From assembly GCA_031216445.1 (NCBI GenBank), contig CM062205.1, forward strand, positions 18,803,501 through 18,867,500: DNA of 64,000 bases. The letters run 5' to 3'. The notes below the pieces were generated by a model that saw nothing but the letters and a program-made list of their open reading frames with translations, was not told the origin of the DNA and searched no databases. A program made the translations under genes and the position numbers. Origin of the DNA: Lateolabrax maculatus. Taxonomy: Eukaryota > Chordata > Actinopteri > Acropomatiformes > Lateolabracidae. Of the stretch, positions 37,774-50,436 are shown piece after piece; positions within the stretch are counted from its first letter, which is position 1; each line of letters starts with the position of its first letter.

Positions 37774-40700
37774 CTAGTGTTCCCTGTTTGCTCTGTAAAG
37801 TAATCTTTGTCAAACTTGACATCGCATCATATCATAATTGTTGAACTTACAGCAGGGGATGTCTCATCGGGGAGTAGAATTCGTATGGCTTCAGGACTCT
37901 TCTCACTGCAAAATCTGCAAAACCACGTTAAACAGAGATTATCAAACAGGAGTCAAATGCTAATGGTGTGTTATGAAGAACCCAGAGGTGGAAGTTTCTT
38001 TTACTTATATTTCAACAATCAAATGGTCATTCACTCATGCATGCATGTAGGCTGTTAAAAAAGGAAGCTGGTACTAATATCCTTTTAAATCTATGGATTT
38101 AGAGGAAGACAGATTTGCTGGCTGCTCATAAAAGAAGCTGTTGTACCTGCTGGCTCTTGCCAGGGCCTCTAATCCGGCGACACACAGCTGAGCACAGATG
38201 GATTCATTCAGTTTTGAAGGATTGGATTTTGGCGACTCCAGTCCATCTCTCAGCATCTTCTCACCTCGCACCACCAACTCGCTCACTAATGTGGCCCTGT
38301 TGTCGATACCCAAATAGATGAGAACACACAAACACACACGTACATAGACAAAAATCTGATACATAAAGTACAGCCAGCTACAAATAGAGTTTTGATACAC
38401 ACATCTATAAAATATATCTACACTGGGTGGTGAATTCACAGCAGCCTCCACCTAAGTGCTTGTAAATTTGGACTGTTGAGGAGTCACTAGCCTCTTAGTT
38501 ACGCAACCAACCAAAGCTGCAGGCTGATTGACTGTTATTCTGAAAAGTCCTTTTCAATTCTCAAATGTAATTTGGTGGAGGGCAGGCGAAAGTAAAATAA
38601 AGAAATGTGAAAGATAGTTGATTTGGAAATTCGGAAATCCATGACTGTTTTGTGCAGCTCTCAGACCCAACCCCCCTTCAACTCCATGATACTAACTTCA
38701 TATGCTTGACGGCGTTGGATCCAACTCTTTCAGCCACAAACTCCACAGTGCGACGCAGCGATGGAGGCTGATTGTGAAAGAAGGCCTGCTCGAGGTCCAC
38801 CTGTCACATTTAATTGATTGGTTTAAGTACTCGCACAGAGCCAATTCAGTGATGTCAGTCCATTTTTCACTTCACTACCCCTCCTGTTGACTCACCTGTA
38901 GTTTCTGCTGCGACCTGTTGGCAGTTGGCGTATCCTTGAGCTCAGCAGAAGTGGGAGTGATCTTGCGGATGATTCCTCCACTCTTGGCTGTGCTTCCGGA
39001 CACAAAGGCAGCTAGGAGCTTACGAAACTCACCTAAACCGTTAAAAACAAGGCAGAACATCAATCCACAGCACAACTAAAATGTGATCGAAGCTCTCCAG
39101 CTGCTGATCATTATTCTTTTACCTCTTCTATGGAAAACACTGTAGCTATATGACTATAAAATATACATGTAAAGAAATTACAAATGTGCCTCTCTGAGGA
39201 GACATAAAATATTTCTTTGCTTGTTCCACTCACCAAGGAATGGACAACATGTGTAGAGAAGCTGCTGATCCACCAGGGGAATGCAGTCCTACAAAATAAC
39301 AAGAGAAACCTCAGTATAAATTAAAAACTAACAGTGGTCATTTTATGGACAAATAACTAGCTGAATTAATATTTCACTTACCAGCCCTGCAGCACTCGTG
39401 TTGCTGTCCTCCAGCTTGGCAACCTCAGTGAACTCATTGGTGAAGAAAATGTCCTCAGGGATCACTGGGATCTACATAATTACATAAACCAAGTCAAATT
39501 ACATAATTAAATTCTAACTGGTATGTAAAAACAGAAAAGTGAGCTTTGTTCTACTGGTCACTAAATACCACTATATACAAAAAAAAAACAAAATAATATC
39601 CACAAGTCGTGTCTCACCTGGAAAAGCCAACCCAACACAGACACCATCAGAAGCTTGTTCAGGTAACACATTTCTCCACTTCTGCCCAGCAGCATTCTTC
39701 TGCAAAGCATACAAAAGTAATGGGAACAAACATCAACAAAAAGAAAGAAAAGTGAAAAGTTTGTATGAGGGTCTTAAGACATATGTTTCTGATATTTTAT
39801 TAGTTTAAGAAATATTTTTCAGGTTAGTTATTTTCAGTGTCTTATATTTTTACACTTAAAGAAAAAAAAAAGACAACCTCAGTTGTTTAACTAGAGCTTA
39901 TAAGATAATGGCCAAACACTGTTAACGCAAAGATATGCATAGAAAAGTATCTGTGGAGTTCTTCTGTATGTAAATGAATTGCTATACCATCAAAAGTATG
40001 TTTATTTGACATTTACCAAATTTTTATGGAATAAATGTGCAGAAATGGAAACCAACCTGTACAGGAGAAGCAATGTTCCCAGTGCAGTTCTATAGCAGAG
40101 CAGCAGAGGACCAATAAAGTCCAGCATGGAGAGGAACTCCACCAGCCAGGGCACAGTGAGGATGGTGCGCCTCCTTTTCATACTGTTACTCAGCACAGCA
40201 CACACATCCAGCACAGGAACACTCTGAGGGACCAAGAGATTTATTTCATGAAATTAAATGCCTGGAAGCAAGTATGCATTTATATCTGCACCACTGCTGG
40301 TCTGGGCCTGTGGTCTGGACAAAAAAAAAAAAAAAAAAACATTATAGAGTTTTTTTCTTCTTGACATACAACTCAAGGAAAATAATCCTTGCAGTTTGCT
40401 TTACCTACTCTATTTTAAACAGGCCAAAAATATTGGTTTATAAGCATTCTTTTTTCCCCTCACCTTGCTGCGCAGGGCTATAGCACTCTTCTGTAGCTCC
40501 CTGGATGGTTTTTCCGATGTTTGGTAAGGCAGAAAGGCAATGAACCCCAGAAACTTAGCCAGAAGACGAGCGAGGAGCAACACTGATGTGAACCGCTGCT
40601 TCTCATCCTGATGAGGTGGAAGGAATGGAGAGACAAAGGGTTTATATGATTATTAACAACATGTCAATCAGATTAGTCTTTCTGAATCTGGCATGTTTGT

Positions 40701-43700
40701 AATTTTGCATACTATCTCTGTTGAAATGTTTTGTTATTGTAAAAAAAGCTTGTAAGATGAAACTGGTTGTGAAAATAGCTTGAGCCAAACTGAAGCAAAA
40801 AAGGTGACATTTCAACAATATCCCTTTGTCTGATTCTGTTAGTATACCTGGTGCTCCATGTCCCCATCTCCCTCCTCCTCTCCCTCCCCGGTGGAAGCAG
40901 GAGGGCCCAGGATGGACACCTCATCCAGCTGGAGGAGCTGCTGACAGAGGCTGTCCTGCAAGTGCTGGTTCAGCTGGCAGCTGGTACACAATATGTAAGA
41001 CATGTTAGTTCACAGAAAGACAACAAGACAGTGTAGAAACACTTAAGGCTTTTGGCTGTTCCAAGTTGTTTAGAAAACCATTTAATTTGGTTGGACATCT
41101 GCCAAATGAAAAATGTCTTGCTCAGAAAGTAAAATTACTGCTAAAAAGGACATAATTAGTTATTATCAATGCAAATTTTGTACTACTGATAATTAGGAAA
41201 TAAAAAACAAGGACCCCAACTGACTTGTCAGGTTAATTAGCACTAAAATAAATCAAATGTGTTAATACTAGGTGGCAATTTTATATTTTTGATATGATAT
41301 ACTGTAATTGGTGGTATTTGCTTGGATGTATTGTCTTACCAGCTAGCTGTCTGCAGGAAGTCCCTGAAGAACTCCTGGTGACCAGGGAAGGATGGAGGGG
41401 GGCAAGGGCCAACGACTCCATGAGGCTGAATGAGACGCTCCTCGAGGCGCTTCAGGCGGCCCAGACTGTCGGCTCCCAGCATGCCTAGCAGGTCAGCATC
41501 AGGAGCATCCCCAGGAGAGCTGTTCACACGGGGGCCTTTACACATCTAAAAAAAAAAAAAAACATTGGCAGGGTTATAGTGTGAACTGTGTGCAATATGT
41601 CACACTTCTGTTTAAAGGAGAAGGAGGAACAGATAAAGGGAGGAAGCTGTTGAGGTCTTCTTTGTCTCAAAAAGTTATCACTTTAGATAAAAGTCCATTT
41701 GACAAAAATAAAAAGTATAAGTGCGACTGAGGTCCCAGAGTGTACCTGAACAAGCTGCTTCAGGAACAGACGGGCAAAATGGGAATGGTTTCCTGCAGAG
41801 GTCAGTTGATTTGTAATTCCTCTAAAAAAAGAAGGAAGAACAATGAAATGCACAGAAAAAAAAGCAGGTCAGATAAATGGATTAGGTAGAAGCTACTTCT
41901 CAATTCTTAAATTACACCTGGCCCATAAGATAAAAATGTAAAAAAGTTCACTGGACTTGCCTTATCCGACTCCCGAGAACAGTGGCAAAGTTCCACCCCG
42001 GTTCTTTGTGAAAGTCCTCCCATTCTCGTAACACCTCATAAAAAATATCTCTGAGAAAAGGGCAAAAACATCAAATGTAGAAGTGTAACTGATGATGGTC
42101 TAATTCAGTCTGTCATACAGGTAGTTTTTACTGAACACAATGCGAGAGGGCAACTTTATAAAAGAACAAAGAAACTGTGATATACCTCTGTTTTTTAAAG
42201 GTGTGGAAGGCCTTGTCACTACCAAAATTGGACCGGTTGTCAGTAGCAGGCTGGAATGGGACTGAGTGGATGAAAGTGGAAACTGAAGGAGAGAGCTGGA
42301 ACAGATAAGGAGGAATAAAAACATGTCAACAAAGCAAGTGAAGTAAGTGGCATCTAATATAGTAAACATTTACCAGGAAAAATATTGAATAAATATTTCA
42401 AACAGGTGCTGTCCTAAAAACAGCATGGTGTATTGGGAAAATGTAATTATATTAAATAATACTCAGGGAATAATAAGCATTTATAGGTTACCTTGGCTGT
42501 GCTTCCATCCTGGGCCTGAGTCAGACGGTCCCTGAGATCTGGAGAGAAAGACGCCACTCTTTCGTTCTCTGCCAGCAGGCGCAAGGTACACTTGTCTAAA
42601 TGAGCTACCAACCTGACAAGAATGCATGGTTAGGAATCAACTCAGGGAGACTGGAGAGGCAGTGTCACTCATTAGAACTGTATGCTGATATATTCCTGTT
42701 AGTGAAGAGGAGAACATTTATACTGTGACACAAAATATAAAAAACTCACTGAAACTGATTCTCCAGAACCTTCACTGCAAAATACACACAGTTGTGTACT
42801 TGTCTCAGGTAACATCTCTCCAGAACATCTGAAATTGTGAAAAAAAGAGGCTCAATTTCAACAACAAAAGTTGAAAAATCATAATAGTTTGGTGTTGAAG
42901 GACCTAAAAATTACACACCTGAATTCACTGCACACAAACTTTCCTGTTCATCATCATCATGAGTGTGAGGAGACCGAGACGTTAGCAACTGCATCACGAA
43001 GAAAAGCTCCAGGAAAATGTTTGGTACTAGGTTTTCTGTAAGATATGAAAAAACATCCACATTTTCTTCATCTTTAAAAGATCTTTAAAATCACTTTATT
43101 AAAAATATATTTTAGCAGGTGTTTTAATATAGTGTTTTATTTATTTTTTCTTAATTCTCTGTAAATGTTTTTATTATCTTAACAGATGATATATAAAAGT
43201 ACATTTCATTTAAGGTTTTTTCCTCCAGTGTCTTCATTTTGCACATTAGCGCTACCTTGTGGTCACTTACCTGCGATGCAGGTACAGTACAGCGCTGCCA
43301 GGAGATCCAGTTCCAAAGAAAAGGTGACTTTGGATGGTTCAGGACAGGGTGTGTGCAGATCTGGTGTAACTTTAGATCCCATCCTAAGCCCTGACTTGGT
43401 GGGGGTGCAAGGGTCCAGAGAGGGCGGCAGAGGACAGCTGACCTGCTGGGCACGCTTTGTCCTGAAAACAAGACATTTCTGATTATGAAACAGCAGACTT
43501 CCACAAGGATTTTCCCAGTCCCAGTGGAATACAGCAATGTACTACCCATCTATCAGATAGAATGGCAAACAGGAGAAGGCCAACTTTCATGTCAGAATAA
43601 GTGCACTTACTTTTCTCTCTTTAGTAGCTCCCTCTCTTCCTGCAGGCTCAGAGGACTGCCCACCGTCACTGACCCCTCAAGTGCCTCTACAACTAATGAG

Positions 43701-45187
43701 GGACTAGTAGATTTACTGAATGGGGTGGAGGTGAAGCAGGTCTTTGGTTTGGAGTGTGGGCGCTCTGCACTTACTGGTGTTGGGTTTATTCTTCTGGACG
43801 GTTTGGATGCCCTGAAGGATAATGGAAACTGTTAGACAATCTGAGAATCAATGGTGGAGTCAGTGTTGACGTTACTGGTAGTTGTGTGGACTCACGCAGG
43901 TGAGAGTGGTGATGAGCCAACAGGAGGAAAGTCCTCCAAGTTGTTGAAGTCGAGCTGCCCCACAGATGGAGGTGAAACCTGCTCGCTTATCCTACTGTAC
44001 CCTCCTCCTCCTCCTCCTCTGCCTGACCTCCTCCCCCCACTCTCATCACTCTGATGTCCTCCACGCCCTCCTCCATGTTTCCCTTGTCCCCCCACTGGCA
44101 TGCTGCCACCACCTCTCCTGCGGCCCTTCTGTGACTGGAGGTTGGGGCTGTGCTGGAGGTCGGGAGGAGAAACCATGTAGTCCCCCAGACTGATCCTGTG
44201 GCCGGACCGGCGCTCAGAGCCTGTGGGCCTGGAGGCGGGGCTCCACGCTGCAGTAAAGGAGGGGCTGCTGAAGGCGTTGACCCCACTCAGACAGCGGGAC
44301 GGTGACTGACCAGCAGCATCACACTCAGCTCCAGGCGACACAGAGGGGGCGGGAGAAAACAGCTGGACCCGGCTGCCACTCCGAGATCCAGATCCACCAC
44401 CAGCAGACCTGCAACCCCTCCTGTCAGGGAAGCCCTGCGTCTGTGCAGCAGGTCTGGGGCGGCTCGGGGTCTTTGCAGGCGTGGCGGGGCCATGGGTCAA
44501 TGCTTGACTGCTCTGATCCCTCAGGAAGTTCAGAAGAAACGGGACAAATTCTTGTTTGAGAACTGTCGCCCCAGCTTCACCAAATGTCAAATTCTCACCC
44601 TCCTGTTGAAAAGAGAGACAAAACTGTTGGAAAATGGACTGTGACAAATGTAACACTTATATGGCTGAAATTGCCCAGATCACCACCGCTATTTAAACCA
44701 TAATGAACCCAAGATAAAGAGCAACTAAGTCACCAAACGTTTTGCTGGACAGCTTCAGGACATTTCTGCAGAAAACAGCCAGTTAACCAAGCTAACGATG
44801 CGTTTACTAACTTTTGCCTGACTGCACATCCCTCTTCACAAAGTAATAATAACAACAACAACCGCAGCAGCAAGCAGCCGCGGTAAGTTACGATCTGCTT
44901 TAACCGCTACACTTCCTCTTGGCTGGTGGGGAAGTTGTCAACGCAGCGGAGTCCATCCAGGCTACAGCTAACCGAGCCCGCTAGCTCTCCAGCTCAAAGT
45001 TTTGTTTACAATCACTCGTGCGTCGTGTCACCTCATAAAACCCGCCGCACATGGCCCGGCGCGCACAGGACGCGTCGCTCGTGTGTCTCCTAACGACTGC
45101 GGGACCAACCTCGACATCCTTGAGCCAGTCCAAGACCGTATTTACGTCCGATTTCCTCGACAGAAGAGATTCCAAAAGAGCCGCCAT
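34599..45187 (-). CDS. cdan1: CDAN1, codanin-1
   Basis: Codanin-1, mutated in congenital dyserythropoietic anaemia type I, binds ASF1 in the cytosol and restrains histone supply; it partners CDIN1. Exons: 45187-45110, 44602-43896, 43811-43611, 43461-43271, 43035-42919, 42828-42750, 42612-42492, 42295-42186, 42050-41961, 41821-41746, 41545-41340, 40980-40848, 40607-40464, 40223-40057, 39699-39618, 39471-39382, 39288-39234, 39032-38896, 38800-38697, 38296-38147, 37914-37851, 37700-37622, 36623-36397, 36153-36046, 35947-35884, 35742-35531, 34948-34841, 34721-34599. All phases join; 1,340 aa plus stop (human about 1,227). Conserved blocks recalled from human: EFVPFLLNFLRDQSS, RRINPTPVS (ASF1-binding B-domain-like motif, residues 268-276), ENLVPNIFLELFFV, LTVPWLVEFLS, RKLLAAFVSGS, ATEKACSWLSANI. 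Exon 9 uses a GC donor. The start chosen is the first ATG in a CpG-rich leader and gives MAALLESLL as in mammals. Confidence 0.97.
36624..37621 (-). other. CDAN1 intron 22
   Basis: A 1.0 kb AT-rich intron between exons 37700-37622 (donor GTAGCT) and 36623-36397 (acceptor CATCAG). Nothing coding or repetitive was recognised. Other CDAN1 introns are mostly 70-400 bases and look ordinary. Confidence 0.7.
37735..37769. repeat. CA/TG microsatellite in a CDAN1 intron
   Basis: A CA run of about 17 units. On the transcribed strand it is a TG run that ends about 35 bases upstream of the acceptor of CDAN1 exon 37700-37622. Confidence 0.95.
43896..44602 (-). other. cdan1: CDAN1 exon 2, disordered RG-rich region
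   Basis: After the conserved EFVPFLLNFLRDQSS segment this exon encodes low-complexity sequence rich in Ser, Pro, Gly and Arg. Residues about 185-227 hold several RGG/GRG clusters and a run of six Gly encoded by the cctcctcct tract at 44000-44020. It closes with NNLEDFPPVGSS, matching human LSNLEEFPPVGS. RG-rich segments often bind RNA or are arginine-methylated, but no such role is shown here. Confidence 0.85.
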
Positions 45188-45300
45188 TTCTGGCCAGAAG
45201 CTGCGCGGCTAACGGGCTGAGGGGAGGGGGCGGGGCCAGCGTCTACGTACGCGCGTAATTACGTGTGACGTGTGCGGACCACGTGTGCAGCTGACAAACT
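45188..45300 (-). promoter_or_regulatory. CDAN1 5' leader and GC-rich promoter
   Basis: CpG-dense sequence surrounds the start codon, from the first intron at about 44870 to 45300. A GC box (gggggcgggg, 45226-45235), a CRE half-site TGACGT (45266-45271) and an E-box-like cacgtg at about 45280 are visible. No TATA box is apparent. Motif roles are inferred. Confidence 0.6.
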
Positions 45301-45387
45301 GACAACACTTCACCATCCATGCAGCTCAGATGATCTTTGACTGAAATTAAAGATTGGATTAGGTTTGATTGGAAAGATTTAGAGAGT

Positions 45388-45735
45388 AGTGGGGGAAGTG
45401 TTCATATGTTTTACTTAAATACAAGTACTAATACTGTATTGTAAAAGTACTACATTGCATGAAAAAGTCCTGCATTGACAATGTTACTTAAGTAAAAGTA
45501 CTCAATGTGGAAAAATTGACCCTGTGACTGTTTTATTATTGTGTATAATTATTATCATTAGATTATTATAAGTCCTACATTAATATAAAGCAGGATTTTA
45601 CTGTTGAAGTTCGTTGATGTGGAGCTAATAAACTATTTTGTATAAGACTGCAACTAACGATTATTTTCATTATGGATTCATCTGCTGATTATTTTGTCAA
45701 TTAATTGGTTTGTAAAAAATCAGAAAATTGTTCTA
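45388..45735 (+). repeat. Two interspersed repeat fragments between CDAN1 and TTBK2
   Basis: 45388-45645 contains repeated aagtact words (tacttaagtaaaagtactca, gtgactgttttattattgtg, gtggagctaataaac) that I recall from percomorph intergenic DNA. It is followed directly by gactgcaactaacgattattt at about 45646-45735, the 5' end of the dispersed family seen at 19651. No coding capacity. Confidence 0.55.
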
Positions 45736-46531
45736 CCTCTTGCATACAAAAATAGTCCAACAAATTTCATTCAACAACTGGCCTCTCCCTCTCTTCTCCT
45801 TCTTAAGAAGGAGAAGTTGATTTGCATGTTTATAAGAGTAATACTGTATTCTTGAGCAGTCACATTAAACTCCACGAAAAAACATTCAGCTGTCTGACAG
45901 GATTCAGTTCAACTTTGAAATGTTGGTGCCAGGTTTACTGCAAGTGTTTGTTTATACTGAAGAGTTGCAGATGTTAAATTTTAAATGTGAAATAAAATTT
46001 TATTTCATTCTTCATTTGGCTTGTTTAATGATCTCCAAAATAAAAAAATCAAAGATATCAAAGTGGGCATAGTAGATGAAATTGATTTGCACAAAACCAG
46101 GTCCAGATCTGGTCAGGTTCCAGCAAAGAGTAGAGTTAATAAAAAAAAAATCTTCCCCATGTTTTGTATCTTTTTACATATCCTAATAAAATCAGAAATG
46201 AGTGAAAACAGTGTCTGAAACACATGTAAATTTATCTCTGTAGAATTTTATTTTATTGTATTAATTTATAGATATGTATTCAGTTTTGGCTGTTTTTGCC
46301 ATGTTTTGTGGTATTTTTGGTTATAATTTTGAATCTTATTCTGATATTTAATTCCCCTTCCTTTTATTCAATCTATTATGTCTGATTGTTACAAATTGGT
46401 TAAAAACAACAGGCTGAATAAGTCAATAAAAACCTTATTTTTGCCTATTATAACCTTTGTGTCCAACATTTGATTAAAGGATTAAAACCAGAAACCTTTC
46501 ACAAGATTATGTCTGCATGCGGAATGAGTAT
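45736..46531. other. Spacer between CDAN1 promoter and TTBK2 3' end
   Basis: AT-rich sequence with no coding potential. Short open frames such as 46021-46218 plus are Lys-rich by composition only. Confidence 0.6.
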
Positions 46532-46537
46532 TTTATT
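46532..46537 (-). terminator. Candidate TTBK2 polyadenylation signal
   Basis: Minus-strand AATAAA, followed about 30-45 bases downstream by TTGTGAAAGGTTTCTGGTTTT, a suitable GU/U-rich element. Confidence 0.45.
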
Positions 46538-49500
46538 TATAACCAGTTTATAAAAATAAAATACAAAATAATTTTAAAACAAAAAAGAAAAAAACACTGT
46601 ACAAGGCATTGATATGATACAAATGATAGAATAAACATAAATAATTACAGTTATATACAATGCAAAACTCCCACTTGTTACATTCTTTCCTTGAGACTGT
46701 ACAGTTACATTTCAAAACCATGACGTACATTACAACACAAAAATATCAACCATTAAAAAATCCCAACAATTGAAGTCAAAATGATGGATGGGGAAAATTA
46801 GCAAAAGTCACAATAAATAATTTCTGTCAAGTATTTATAAGTTATTGACAAGTAATCCGATGTTATGAAATGAGAAGTGTACCAGTGCACACCAAAGCTT
46901 TCATTAGTTTCCATCTCACCTTTCAAAATAAAAGAGAAACAGCTGGGTTTGTTCTGTTGGCCTATGGGTATCTGTAACCACACATATACCAGAAAGCTAC
47001 TATAAATATGACACCTTTCAATGAGCAGGCCACTTTTAAAAGTGACAAAGAAAATCTCATCTGGAAGGTATCACTAGTACTACAACTACACACCACTTAT
47101 GTGCAATAATAATAAAAAAAAACATGAGAAGAAATCTGATTATCTTTTAAAACCAGCAGCACTGTTTAGTGTTCCTCCCTTTCACTGAAGCCTGTTAGCA
47201 TATAAGTTATGGTTTTACAATAATTCTTTTTATTTAAATAATTACTTTGAATATTTTACAGGTATATATTAAAAGTCTGCACAACAGCGTTCTGAACTTT
47301 GAAAGCTTGAAATATCTGGAAATCTGTGAGCCTGAAATAGAGAGTCAAAAGAGGGAGAAGTCATAGATTGATTGCTGGCAACACGTAGAAATTGCACGCC
47401 CCTGTTTGAAAGCATACAGGTATCACACTAACAAACACACCTTGAATGCCGACATTTTCCCATTTCCTCCAGTCAATCAATAAACGGCCCACGCGCTCTT
47501 GCAGAAAAAACTGGGAGCTCTCCAGTAGAAGCGCAGCTTTGTAAGCACAAGAGTCTTGACAGCACTGGTTTCAGTGGTGATATATTGACCACGCTGACTA
47601 GGCATGGTAGCACATGCCGTGTACAGACAGGAGATAAGTGACGGGAAGGCTTGGCTTGGCCGAATAGTGGAATGATCTCCAACACAGACAAGGCTCAGTC
47701 ATCCCTCGCTATGCACAGAGGGGCAGAGAAGAGACATTAAGGCGACTGACTGACTGAACGCTGTCTGCCTTCAGGATGAGTCATCATAGCTGCTCTGTGA
47801 GGCTAGCGTAGGTATCTGCAAGATCTGCATGAGTCAAACGAAACGGCACATTTTATATCTACAAAGCAATGTGCCCATTCAATCTCTGTACACTGCCATA
47901 TTTAGCAAGTCAAATCACAACTGCACAATTTATCAAAATATTTGGCAATGTGATTTTTTATTTTCAGTGATCCTTGTGTGCAGCCGCATCTTACAGACCG
48001 CCATTCATCTTTCAACACGTGTTGTTTCCTACAAGACAAGTGCTTAAAACACAGCAACGTCTATTCTATTTGTTCTGGTAATTCTTTTGTGCATCTTGAC
48101 AGCTAGTTGCACTGATAAAAAATACAGTCTATCATATTCCAGCAACACAATCATACCAAGTCAGTGCAGGAAGCGCAAAAAACTGGTCATACATTAGGTG
48201 GGAGGAGGAAAAGTGAAAGAATGTTCAGATGGGTCAGAGAAGGTATACAGATTCACGGAAATTAAAATCAAGTCACCGCCGGGTTAAAATCGTCACAAGA
48301 TGCTGTGTGATGGGAAGTGCTATGCAGCTTTTTTACTCAGTAGTTGATTCTGATTTTTATTTTCCTCTGTTGAGCATGCAAAGAGTAGCATTGGGAGGAA
48401 GCCGGAGTTATTTTACAGTATCTTACAAGCAGAGGAGTGGGAGGAGGTCGTGGAGGAGAGATTCAGTGAGGAATCCTAAGCTAAATTAAACACAAACAAT
48501 ACTCTGATTCCTTTGCCTTGTGCACAAACATACTGTGTGTCATTATATAAAAGGACATTCTCTGGCGCAGGAGGAACAAAAAAAAAAAAACATTCTTGCA
48601 CATGGAAGAATAGAACATCATTTTGGTGTGAGAAATGTATGTACATATGGCCTCCATTTTCAATTACATTTCACAAAATGTTGTTTGAGGTCTGAAATTC
48701 ACATTTGTTCAAAGTTGTACCTCCAACACTGACCTGGTATATACAGGACAGTGAAGTCGGGTTTCACTTGAAATATTTCCTTTTTGTCATTACAAATAAT
48801 AGCTACTCTGTCCTCAAGTAAACTGTTGCTCGAATTGTGTTTGATTCACAAACATTTGTGTTGCTACCTTTTCTACATAAAAGAATACTGGTGAAAAGGG
48901 TTGTTTTATAACCGCTGGCACAAGTTTTTGGCTCCTTTTTTTGTTTTTTTGTCTAATTACAAACAAACCAAAAGTGAATCCTCAAGCTGCCCAAAGTGCC
49001 AAGGCACACGCTGAGACAAACATCTGTGTCTGAACATTACTCATCAGTAATGTACCTTGTGTTGTTTAAGCTTACTACTGCTACTACAACTACCACTACT
49101 GGAAACACGAGTTTCATTAATGCCTTCAAATCTAAAAAGAGTTTCACAATTTTAACTTGTAATCCCTTCATTCAGTGTGACATTTTGAGTCCCTCTCAGC
49201 AACACAGTAGGCACAAAAAGGTGTGTGTCCTCACGCACTTTACACGATTGATTGTATTAAAAGGGGTCACTTTGGAGTAATCCCTTCGATTAAACATTTA
49301 AAACCAATGTGAGTGACACAAAACCATACATCCACTATCACACAGGAGAGGGTAGGAGTCGTAAGCATCGCTAAGCATCAAAATAAATATCTCAATAAAT
49401 ACAACTGTACACAAATTCTGGCTTTATGCATTCACATATAGCATAAACTAAATATTATACCCTGCCTGCAATCTCCAAATACAGAAGAGATAACTGAGTC

Positions 49501-50436
49501 AATCCCAGGCCAATATTTAATAAAGTTGTGATGAGCTATACTGATTCTCCATCAGTATAATCCAAGTGCATCAATACTGGGGATAAATAAGTTACATTAT
49601 ATTATGGTGCAGGATGGATGATGATGAATTAACAGGAAACTGATTTATTTATGTGCCCACTGGCCCAACTAACGCTTGATTTACGTATTATAGTACTTCC
49701 TGCATTGGGAAATCCCTGTTTAAGTTTGAAGCTATATTATTTTCCTCTACTACATGATAATAAAAATAAAACGAGGGCCCTGACATGTCAGCATCGCTTG
49801 TCCGATCATAAAGGGACACTCCACCGATTTTACACTTAAAGCTGAGTTCGCTCGTCATGAGGAGTACTATTCAGCCTGTGAACAGTAGTATAATGTCCTC
49901 TGTGACTCTGGAGGGAGCTTTCCAAAGTTTGAAAGAATAACCTTGATGATATCAGGTTGGGTTTGAGACTTTAAAAAGACCGAAAGCCTTTATTACAAAT
50001 TGGAAGTGTGGGGTTTGAAAGAAGTGGGGGGAAGGGGTGTGATGAAAGACGCTACTGAGTTGCATTATGGGAAATGAAGGATTTTTGGAGCTTAACGGAC
50101 TCAGCTTTCTGCCACACAGATGTTGACCATTGTTTTTCAAATCTGTCTCTCACAAGTCCAACAACTTTATGGAAGTGCAATACTAAATCGCAGGAGTACC
50201 CCTTTAAACCCGGGCACATAAATGAATGACATACCCTGTGTGCAAATAGAAGGAGTGAAAAGAACAGCGGGAAACGACGAGACAAGTGTAAGGTTCAGAC
50301 TGACAGCGAAAAAAGGGAAACAAGATTTTCTATCTAGAGAAACAGGAAGACTCAGGCTTTTATCCTGACAGCGGTCTACCCTATCATAATTAAAGTCTTC
50401 CTATCGTCTGCTGTGGCAGCGCAACCCGGTGTGCGA
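46532..50436 (-). other. ttbk2: Probable long TTBK2 3' UTR
   Basis: No exon, repeat or promoter was recognised in the 3.9 kb downstream of the TTBK2 stop. The first well-placed minus-strand AATAAA followed by GU-rich sequence that I accept is at 46532-46537. Mammalian TTBK2 also has a multi-kilobase 3' UTR. Earlier polyadenylation is possible and the true end is not fixed. Scattered open frames here are short and compositionally biased. Confidence 0.5.

Noticed and set aside
43892..44656. Apparent stand-alone 254-codon Gly/Ser-rich minus-strand gene
   Set aside because: It is CDAN1 exon 2 read into both flanking introns. The acceptor at 44603 and GTGAGT donor at 43895 define the true limits.
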